Origin: Polytrichum commune
Lineage: Eukaryota > Streptophyta > Polytrichopsida > Polytrichales > Polytrichaceae
DNA: 64,000 nt
Assembly: GCA_950295325.1 (NCBI GenBank)
Contig: OX485809.1
Span: 33,728,001 to 33,792,000 of the forward strand
Direction of reading: 5' to 3'
The position numbers and the translations under genes are program-made. Every line of letters starts with the position of its first letter. Position 1 is the stretch's first letter. This document shows positions 56,165 through 64,000 of this stretch, piece after piece. The notes beneath the pieces were generated by a model. That model ran no database searches and was not told the origin of the DNA. It worked only from the letters and a program-made list of their open reading frames with translations.

Positions 56165-57844
56165 ATGCCAGGCACTATATCTGTTCCCAGGCCATTTTAC
56201 CCCTCGCTAAAAACGACTCTGGCGGCTTCGACCAAGAGTTTAAAGCGAGAGAGTTGGTCCTCGTCGGATGATGAGTGGACGACCAAAAGTCAAGTTTGTC
56301 CTAAGAGAGTGCGAGTGATTTGCACGGACCCGGACGCCACGGACTCCTCGAGTGATGATGAGGATAGCTTCCGTCACAGTCGTCTAATGAGGAATTCGAG
56401 ACGGAGGCTAGTGCAGGAGATCACTTTGGAAGCAGAGTCAGCGGTGCCCTCGTCGGAGAGCGAGGAGGAGGAGCCCGAAGTGCCAAGCTACCACAGCGTC
56501 TTCACTGCGCAAGCGATGCAATGCTCACTCAACTATGCGAGTCCCATCGACAGTGAGTCCGTCTTAAAGTCCCCCGGTTTCTACGATATCCCTGCCTGGA
56601 GGCCAAAGAAGGTTGGCGGCATTGTGTCCGAAAAGAAGGCAGCAGTCTTGAAACAAGCCAAGAAGTCGGAGGTTGCACCTCCTGCTACTCAGGCTAGCGC
56701 ATCAACGAACAGTAATGCCACAAGTGCCACAGCGCAGAAGCCTGCTCCCGTACTTGCGAACAAAACCTCGCCTTCGAAGTCTTCGTCCGCGCCCAAGGCT
56801 GTGACGAAGACGGGAGACAGCGGGTGCAAGACGCACAAGTACCGAGGTGTGAGGCAACGGCCATGGGGAAAGTGGGCGGCTGAGATCCGGGATCCGTCCA
56901 AGGGGGTGAGGCTATGGCTGGGGACTTACGACACAGCGGAGGAAGCTGCGCAAGCATATGACAAAGCTGCTAGGGAGATCAGAGGGCCCCAAGCTCATAC
57001 CAATTTCTCAGGGCTGGCGAACTCTTGTGCCACTTCGGGGTCGACTAAGGTGGCGAGGAAGGCCGAAACAACGACGCAAAAATCTTCCGCAGAAGCAGCA
57101 GTGAAGAGGGGAACTTCGAGTCCTAGCAGCACGAGGGTTGAGACTGCGAAAGCCTCCGGGAAGCCCATGTGCGCTGTCGAGGTTGAGGTTTTGACTCCCA
57201 AGATGAGCGAGGATGAGGAGAGAGCGCAAGCTAAAGCAGCAGAAGACACTTTTGTAGTGATGAATAGCGAGAGGGAGGAGGAGGAATCCGATGTGAGCAT
57301 GTATGGAAATTTGAGCGAAGAATGTGGTTTCTTTGCTTGCTCGCCTTCGTCCGTGTTGGACGGGTGTCCGTCGGTAGATTCCGAGGAGTCCCCATGCTCC
57401 AGTGTGGAGGACATCGCAGAGGCATTTTGTGTAACGTCCGGTGAGGTGGACGATGCTCTCGCGCAGTTGGACGCAGACAGCCGGTCGTCGGAGGAATGCA
57501 TTGCACCCGAAATCACAGAGGACACGCAGTTCCTGTGCAACGTGGTGGGAGATTATCGAGAGAGCTTGTCAGATTCGGACTCGCAGAGCGAATTTTCTGA
57601 AAGCCTGGGTGCTGAGGACCTTCCTCAGGACAGCTTGAAGGAGTTGCAGGGTTGCGACCTGGGTTTAGAGTTTATGTCGGACGATTTTTTGTTCGATATT
57701 CCGGGAGGCGATAGCGGAGATTCAATCCTGGATTTCGCAGCTGGTTTCGAGCTGCTGGGCGACGACATTGGCGACATGGGCTTCGACGTGCAGAGCGATG
57801 CGGCCATGGACTGGTTGAATGGCGCCGATGTCCTCGTGTCCTGA
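56165..57844 (+). CDS. AP2/ERF transcription factor, cytokinin response factor (CRF, ERF group VI) type
   Basis: A nuclear DNA-binding protein of 559 residues on a single exon. The start is the first ATG of the frame (MPGTISVPR); the frame is open back to 56072 but without ATG. Residues 46-66 ([20 protein letters not shown] and on) are the CRF/TEH domain that defines this group and mediates protein interactions. Residues 225-281 are one AP2 domain ([38 protein letters not shown]) with the ERF-type Ala and Asp, expected to bind GCC-box-like DNA. SPSSVL at 393-398 matches the SP[T/V]SVL putative MAPK site of CRFs. The C-terminus (about 470-545) is acidic with aromatic and leucine residues ([10 protein letters not shown]), like an activation domain. 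At 559 residues it is longer than typical seed-plant CRFs, with Ser/Ala/Lys-rich linkers. It is isolated among repeats, with a TATA box at 55637 and a uORF-containing leader. Family call secure; exact orthology not. Confidence 0.93.
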   Translation: MPGTISVPRPFYPSLKTTLAASTKSLKRESWSSSDDEWTTKSQVCPKRVRVICTDPDATDSSSDDEDSFRHSRLMRNSRRRLVQEITLEAESAVPSSESEEEEPEVPSYHSVFTAQAMQCSLNYASPIDSESVLKSPGFYDIPAWRPKKVGGIVSEKKAAVLKQAKKSEVAPPATQASASTNSNATSATAQKPAPVLANKTSPSKSSSAPKAVTKTGDSGCKTHKYRGVRQRPWGKWAAEIRDPSKGVRLWLGTYDTAEEAAQAYDKAAREIRGPQAHTNFSGLANSCATSGSTKVARKAETTTQKSSAEAAVKRGTSSPSSTRVETAKASGKPMCAVEVEVLTPKMSEDEERAQAKAAEDTFVVMNSEREEEESDVSMYGNLSEECGFFACSPSSVLDGCPSVDSEESPCSSVEDIAEAFCVTSGEVDDALAQLDADSRSSEECIAPEITEDTQFLCNVVGDYRESLSDSDSQSEFSESLGAEDLPQDSLKELQGCDLGLEFMSDDFLFDIPGGDSGDSILDFAAGFELLGDDIGDMGFDVQSDAAMDWLNGADVLVS

Positions 57845-60800
57845 ATGATAGATCCCAAACACCTATTACAGTTTTGACCTATATTTGTACCATGCAAACA
57901 TTTTATCATTTGCCACCCCATTGCTGGACCACCGTCAGATTCTGATGGCCCACCCTACGGCTGTGTCAACAAGCCCCCTACAGATTTGGGGCCGCGAGGT
58001 TTATGGACCGAAGTGATCATGCCCTGATCACCGGCTTCTTGACGATTTGTACTTCGAGCACTCTCCGAATCAATGTCCCGGGTGGGGGAAGAGTTTAGGT
58101 AAGAGGGGGATTTAATACAATATGATACGTAGACATGTTTTTTTCTGCGACCGCTTGCATGCTTGTATGCTTCTGTTACTTATCTGGTTCCCGCATTCGT
58201 AACAGAAGCTTACAAACGTGTGCTTGTCGAGAAATGAGGGCATTTGTGGCCATATCTCTTGTGTTCATCACAGTAAGAGAATATAGAAATTGGGGTTCGT
58301 GGGGGATGTGAGATCATACCCTTCTCCTGGTGTACGATACTATTAAAAAACACATTCAATCTTTGAGCTGTGGACTCGTGTTTGTGATACTCGCGAAGCA
58401 TTTCATTTTCATTTTTCGAAGCGCATTTCATTATTCCAAGCTACTCCCACGTTTCCTTGTAATGTGTGTTGAGAACCATAACTGAAACTTCTGGAGCATC
58501 CTTCCAATGTTCACTACATTTCATTCCCAATCTGCCTGGCAGAAACTTTCCAATTTGCTTGTACTTACTTTTTGAGGTTGGCATCAACACTGGGCTCTCT
58601 CGTTACACGTCGTCAGAATATCTTCGGCCAATGAGGGCCCCTGTGAAAATGGAGCTCAAAGCGTTTTCTGACTTTACGGTTTACTACACCAAAGATGTCA
58701 TTATCCGCTATGCATGGGAGGCCTTGCTTGGGAAAAAGAGAAACTTGCAACAGTGGGGACGTCTCGATTAGAGACCAGAACCACTGGCACAATACAACAG
58801 ACGGTGTGGTCATCTGAGATCTTTAGTATGATATTTGCCGAGCCATTCGGGAATGAATATATACTCTGCAAGTACATCATGGAGGACGATCAATCCCCAC
58901 ACTTCCTTTGTGCAATCAGGTCACAGTGCATGTACCTCTTCCCTTGACCGCTCTTTCCAAGTACGCCTCATACTGTGGGACTCTTCTTTAACACAATTAT
59001 ATTAATGGTAACAAACAATGTTTTTCACTGCTATAAGTTCCTGACCTTGTCATTATTACAAAGTGCATCTCTTTCATTTCGTTATGAACAACATTCTATT
59101 TAGTGCACATGATCCTTTACACCCCTTTTGAAAAAAATCCAAGTCTCTGATTTTTGTGAAGTCCATTCTTATCATTATATCCACATGAGGGTGCAATACT
59201 GTTCTTATAGCTAGCATATTTGCAAGGCAATGGTCAACACCACCAAGCTGAAAGCAATCACAATGATGTACATTCTATGACAGCAAGTGAAACATAAATG
59301 AGCCCACTCATCAACACTTCGTTGTACACTTCTCGCCACGTTACTGGAGGGTAAGTGAGTGTCACAGTAGAGCACCTAATGATAACATCAATACCTTAGT
59401 TACCAGCTCCCCCAAGTTTATTAAAAGCTCCAACGAGCTGTGAATTGATCATGATAGGTGGCGTCAAATCGCATATGATCAATTGCTATGAGATTCAAGG
59501 CAACAGCACCGTATAAATAAATTAAATCTAGTGAAGACGAGGCCGGGGCCAGTGTGGTCGATTTTAATATGATAATACTCTATGTTCTGCCTTTCAGGTG
59601 TGTTAAAAGCTTGGGTGCCAGTCCTAAACCCTGACACATGTCTGCAATGGAGCATGACATACACTGCCTCCTTACCAAACAAGGGTGATAAGTTACATAA
59701 ATTTCTTGGCAGCTGAAGTGAAAATTATATGCTTGGTGACAAACATGGTCTCTGTGGGCTCACGTCGCATATCTAGCCATCATTCCTCAGATTCACTTTC
59801 TTAAAACGTGGAGGGGATTTTCAGGGCTATGCAGTGTTTGTTTGGATGTTTTTGGACCTACTGGGTAGCTTGTTTTTGAGCAATTGAGGTTTATTTTACA
59901 TCATTTCTTTATTCACTGGGAAACTTGTATTTTACCCCTACTCAATATCATCCATGGTGTAAAGATGTCTGTGAGGGCACCAGAATTCCATACCATTTAG
60001 TGGGAGCAAAAGAAAGGATTGTATGTTGATTAACATTTATTCTTCACTTGTCCAAAGATGGGTTAGGCTCCAGTGGCCATGATATATATATATATATTTT
60101 TTCAAAGGATTGAGACATAAATGGAAGCGGAGGTGCAAGCAAAGACTTCAAGAAGACCTCATTATTACATTCTAAAGTTTGTATCAGTCACCTACCCACC
60201 CATTCACTTCAGGTTTCGATACAATTGATTGCTGGAGAGGGGGGTTATGTGAAGTTGATGACCCCTCTTTAATCTGCCCAAGTGTTGGGAATTAGCACGA
60301 GCTTGTGGCCCCGACAATTGAGTTCCATCGCCAACTGAGCTCACGAATACAACAAAACATGTACATGCAGACCTACTGTAAGCATCAACAGTTACAACTT
60401 TTACATTTCTAAAAATGAAGTAGGATCATTGAATGACATCGGAGTGGACGGCGTGCAAATTTCAGGGTTGGCCATGCTACTTGAAACCAGCGTGTGAGTA
60501 AGTTAAGATTGGGTTGTCTGATATGGGATTTGATGTTGGACGCTCATTTAATGGGTGACGGCTACTAAATTGCATAAGGTGTGGTTCAGTGGCTTTGCGC
60601 TCCCACTGCTCTTTCACCTACTTATTCTTACTGATATTTCATATCTTGAAGGCAAGTCAAAGTATGTGTAGTAAGCTTGATAAGTGTATATGATTACGGG
60701 ACATCGCCATATATACACCCCGAAGTTGGAGGGTGGGCCCTAGCTAGTCTCCTACTCCAGATCATTTCTGGTCTGGATTAAAAGCTCCAGTCACACAAAT

Positions 60801-61149
60801 ACAGTCAAGCCGATAGCTTATGATAAGTATTTTCCCGGCTGACAAGGTTGCGCGATTTAACTTATTATGTGTCAAGCCACGGTCTGACACCCTAATCATA
60901 GGTCATAACTTCAGGTCAAATAAAATGGTGGGAAACCACATAGGTATCGGCCTTCGACCTGCCTTCTGAAGCATAGGAATTGGCGAAATGTTTAACTATT
61001 TGTTTTTGCAGTGGATATGCCTTGAAGACAATTTGAGATATTTTACTATTGCACAATTGTGACAGTTCTAAATATGCTATCAAACTCATGTCGGAATTGA
61101 AAAATAATAAATAAATAAATAAATTTGCTCTCAAGCTCAAATTCCACTT
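57845..61149. other. Downstream region of the CRF gene, no recognised gene
   Basis: The first few hundred bases are probably the CRF 3' UTR, but no clear AATAAA-type signal decides its end. A 101-codon frame at 58466-58771 and others (58714-58947, 59682-59479 minus) match no family I know. (TA)n near 60082-60097 and (AAAT)n at about 61105-61122. No TIR pair or domain recognised. Confidence 0.4.
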
Positions 61150-61366
61150 CACCGTATATGGTGTTTAGTGTCACTTACTATTTAGAGTTACACAGTGCTA
61201 TAACTAGTTATTGAGAATGTAAAAGTTTGCCAAGCAAAGTTGTTGATGTTCTATAATGTCCAAACAACCCATTCAACTTTTGTGAGTAAAAATTGAAGTC
61301 AAGAGTAAGAAGTTATTGCAATGCGTTATTCCAAATAATAACATACACTAAATGCCATAAATGGTG
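61150..61366. mobile_element. Foldback MITE family D copy 4, best preserved
   Basis: The end CACCGTATATGGTGTTTAGT mirrors ACTAAATGCCATAAATGGTG. Next inside, CACTTACTATTTAGAGTTAC mirrors TTATTCCAAATAATAACATA, and GTTCTATAATGTCCAAACAA lies centrally. About 217 bp, non-coding, able to fold over most of its length. Confidence 0.7.
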
Positions 61367-61569
61367 TAGATATGTAGAAATGGAGCTCTAACAACAAAGT
61401 CAAGATTCAACCAGGGAGACTCGATTCGGACAGTGTATCTTGCCCGAGGAGACTCAAGCCCAATGGGGTTGACGTTCATTTTCTTTTCTATGTTAAAAAA
61501 GAAAGAAAGAAGAGTCATGCATTGCAAACTATAATTGTGACTTAAAGATGTATCTGATGTTGCCCTTAG

Positions 61570-61715
61570 TGACCTACACTAACTATCGTGTCTAGGGTCA
61601 CTTATTATTTGGAATTATGCAACACTACATCTATTTATTGTATATCTTATACTTTACCAACAAATGTCAAATTGGTTGTTTGAACATTATAGAACATTAA
61701 CAACTTTATTTGGAA
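61570..61715. mobile_element. Foldback MITE family D copy 5, truncated, inverted to copy 4
   Basis: GTCACTTATTATTTGGAATT, TTATTGTATATCTTATACTT and TTGTTTGAACATTATAGAAC are the family blocks, in the opposite orientation to the central block of copy 4 about 400 bases away. The far arm is missing. Confidence 0.6.
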
Positions 61716-62721
61716 ATTGTTGTGATCACAACGTTTGATTGCAATAAAGTGTAAGTCATTGCTGTGTGTGCATTGCACTGAGCTGAAGGTGAGCTAGGCA
61801 CAAACATTATCCATTACAAAAATCCAAACTTTCCATCATACTAATGCAGATTATCTTCACTCACACATCTGTCACCCACTCACTGGACTGATATTCACAC
61901 ATACAAATATGCCACAAGTTTCATTATTTAAGTGCCTTCTTATATTTTGACAGGCTTGAAATAACAAACCCTTCAAGAATAGAGTTTGAGAGAGTATGTT
62001 TTAGGCCTCTGCCTGCTCAAAAGTGAGTGGCGTTTATCTGTGAAATTCTCGTTGATTCTTTTGCATAGTAAGGAATGAACTAAAAGCACACATGTGACCC
62101 TTACCAGCTCATAAGGCCAATTCCATCCACTGGGTGTGGACAAAGCATTGATGAATAAAATACATCCTTCAATAGTTTGCCCTCTTCAATCAGGAACACC
62201 ATTGATAGATTGATTGAATGTATGAAGAGTTGCGTGGAACAAAATGGATTCTTCGTAGATGTGCATTAATTAAGTCCCGTAAGTTAAAAAAAACGACTGC
62301 AAGCTTTCATTATGCTCAGTACCTGTGTAAGTACTGCGGGCTTACCTTGCTTATTATTTTAAGAAATTGTATCCTATGCCCACGAGAATGATTAGAGTGG
62401 GTTCAAAAGTACAATACGTATACAATAACTTAAGTATATATGTTTGCATCTGTGACCACTAACTTCTTGTCATAAGTTTACATCTGATTGAATACACAAG
62501 TCCTCCTGCACAGAGTTCAGCTGCCCCATGGCCAATTACCTGATTCTATAGTACCTATTTGACACTGGCATCAGTGTCTCCAGGAATTGTAATGGCTTGG
62601 ATATGGAAATACATCTGTAGTGTTTGCTTTTGTGAAGCAACTTTCACTGCGCAGGCTCGGGCTTCATGGCGCCAGGTAAACTGACTCGAGCCTCTCTGTC
62701 TGTAGGTTCATGGTCGATTCA
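61716..62721. other. Unassigned stretch
   Basis: AT-rich with no long open frame, domain or repeat end recognised. Confidence 0.4.
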
Positions 62722-62960
62722 CACCAATGAACGGGGAGTACCGAACTTTAGTTATGAGCTAGCCGAATTTTTTTGGAGATTTCCGAATGAGTTCGCAATG
62801 ATTCGGACGAGGTACCGACTTAAAATTATTAAGGTCGGAAATTGACCGGTTCAAATGAGAAAAGATCGGCAATATAGCCGGTTGAGGCATCATATTTTAG
62901 GATATTTACCGAGCCAATTTTAAAATTTTAGGCAAGTAGTCGAAGGGACTAGGGATAGGC
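62722..62960. repeat. Family E repeat, diverged copy
   Basis: Starts CCAATGAACGGGGAGTACCG and contains GACCGGTTCAAATGAGAAAA and GCCGGTTGAGGCATCATATT, in the order of the copy at 13898. The right end is unclear. Confidence 0.5.
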
Positions 62961-63325
62961 CGGAAATTTTAACTAGGGTAATACTAGAGTCATGACTCAT
63001 AAGGTCAAGAACCATGGAGGCTAATTAATTTGGGGTTGGTTCCGTTCACTGGGCCGATTAGGGTTTTGAGGCTCTAAGCACCCAAGGACCCTCTCTCACG
63101 AGTATAAGGAGTTTGCGTCCCTTGTGCAAAGTATCCCACTCCTCTACTGGGATTTCTCTCTGTGCTCTTTCGATACTGCTCTTTCGCTTTTGTTTGTTTC
63201 TGCATCCACCTGCGATCTAGTTGGAGACATATGTTTCGGAGGTCCAGTTCGAAGGTCTAGTTCGGAGGTCCAGGGTGAAGGTCAAGTTCGGAGGGCCAGT
63301 TCGGTATGGCGATCCACTGATCATC
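62961..63325 (+). other. Upstream region of the hAT fragment
   Basis: No gene called. A short tandem run of GGTCCAGTTCGGA-type units of about 13-16 bases lies at about 63238-63306. The CT-rich part at 63140-63200 could be leader sequence, but no promoter is evident. Confidence 0.35.
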
Positions 63326-63775
63326 ATGGCTTGTAAGCGTGAATTTCTACCTTTCAAACTACAAGTCACCACAGAATGGGGAGATAAGACTTATAGAGAT
63401 TTATGGGGCATGATCACATGGAATCATTCTTTGCAAACCCGATATCCTAATTTGCTTGTCCTTGTTGATTTGGCTAGAGTACAATGTGTATCAACATCCA
63501 CTTGTGAAAGGGCGTTTAGTGTCCAAAATTTAATAAAAACACGAGTGAGAAACAAACTTGGAAGTAAAAATTTGAAAGCTATGTTTAGAATTGCTTTGGA
63601 GGGACCAGATGAAAACTTTGATAATATTATTGAAGAGGCAATTCCTTTGTTGAAAACTGGAACCAAATACCGGTTTTTATATGTTAATCCTTCACGTTAT
63701 GTGTCTTCTGTAAATGACGCATCTTGTTCAATAAGTTCAACTATGTTTTCTAATTCTGAGGATACGGATGTTTAA
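63326..63775 (+). CDS. hAT transposase C-terminal fragment (dimerisation region)
   Basis: From ATG 63326 there are 149 codons to a TAA at 63773-63775; the frame is also open back to 63221. EWGDKTYRDLWGMI, YPNLLVLVDLARVQCVSTST and CERAFSVQNLIKTRVRNKLG are the C-terminal hAT dimerisation blocks, of the subgroup annotated as zinc finger 862-like in animals and plants. The catalytic core and BED finger are missing, so this is a 3' remnant. The frame has no stop or shift, so it is younger than most relics here, or expressed as an exon of something larger; I see no evidence for the latter. The tail is Ser/Asp-rich. Confidence 0.6.
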   Translation: MACKREFLPFKLQVTTEWGDKTYRDLWGMITWNHSLQTRYPNLLVLVDLARVQCVSTSTCERAFSVQNLIKTRVRNKLGSKNLKAMFRIALEGPDENFDNIIEEAIPLLKTGTKYRFLYVNPSRYVSSVNDASCSISSTMFSNSEDTDV

Positions 63776-64000
63776 AAGTTGCATGTATTGTTGTTTTAAC
63801 TAGCCTCTAAATAATGTATGAACCCTTTTTGGATTTATATATTTTTTAAAGGCTAAATCCTTGGTCCCAAGTTGGTGGGGGCTTGGCAAGGTTCAAATCC
63901 TTCCAAGGACACTTGGATTTTCTATCAACACAAATTCACCGCTTTAAAAGGATAACACCAATTTTTTTTACAATATTTAAAAAAGAAAATCCGACATACA
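63776..64000. other. Window end, possible SINE-like promoter boxes
   Basis: At about 63873-63892 TTGGTCCCAAGTTGGTGGG resembles a pol III A box, and GGTTCAAATCC at 63891-63901 a B box. The close spacing is compatible with a tRNA-derived SINE head, but no tail or duplication is visible before the window ends. Confidence 0.25.

Noticed and set aside
56995-57540. 181-codon frame antisense to the CRF gene
   Set aside because: Shadow of the GC-rich CRF coding sequence; no independent support.
58466-58771. 101-codon frame downstream of the CRF as a gene
   Set aside because: No recognisable domain, no codon or composition contrast, no splice or promoter context.

Overview
The window looks like nuclear DNA of a land plant with a large, repeat-rich genome. 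The one confident host gene is an intronless AP2/ERF transcription factor of the cytokinin response factor (CRF) type at about 56.2-57.8 kb. LINE remnants with the plant DUF4283 and zf-RVT domains, a hAT transposase tail and many TIR/MITE families fit this. A seed-free lineage (lycophyte, fern or bryophyte) is my guess from the style of the CRF and LINE proteins; the window cannot prove it.

Layout. 0.7-6.9 kb holds a pogo-like transposase N-terminus, a DUF4283 LINE ORF1 relic broken over three frames, an acidic coding-like relic, and the 3' end of a LINE ORF2 with its UTR and (AATA)n tail. 8.5-25 kb is a patchwork of short DNA transposons, several with TAA target duplications and some nested or abutting. 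25-31 kb is AT-rich with nothing I recognise. 31.4-32.8 kb (minus) hides a heavily decayed retroelement copy. 33.6-44.5 kb is again MITEs plus a second LINE 3' end (minus). 44.6-49.4 kb (plus) and 50.1-52.0 kb (minus) hold two further copies of that retroelement, with 3' ends facing each other. 52.2-55 kb is MITEs and unassigned sequence. 55.6-57.8 kb is the CRF gene with a TATA box and upstream ORFs. 58-62.7 kb is mostly unassigned, with two foldback MITEs. The window ends with a hAT C-terminal fragment at 63.3-63.8 kb.

The most interesting content is the retroelement in the three copies. Its coding strand is A/C-rich and encodes an RNase H domain, then a C-x2-C-x9-H-x4-C zinc knuckle, an R-H-N motif, and a PD-(D/E)xK-type restriction-like endonuclease (RLE). 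The order RNase H, knuckle, RLE is not that of the L1 or RTE LINEs usual in seed plants; the nearest architecture I know is the Dualen/RandI group. Two copies share a 3'-terminal GC hairpin followed by short simple-sequence tails. The longest copy also has a region resembling PCIF1-type methyltransferases, a roughly 600-bp minisatellite, and a 65-bp insertion flanked by a perfect 11-bp duplication. No reverse transcriptase domain was recognised in any copy.

Apart from the CRF and possibly the hAT tail, every coding trace here is broken, so the window is mainly a record of decayed mobile elements beside one regulatory gene.
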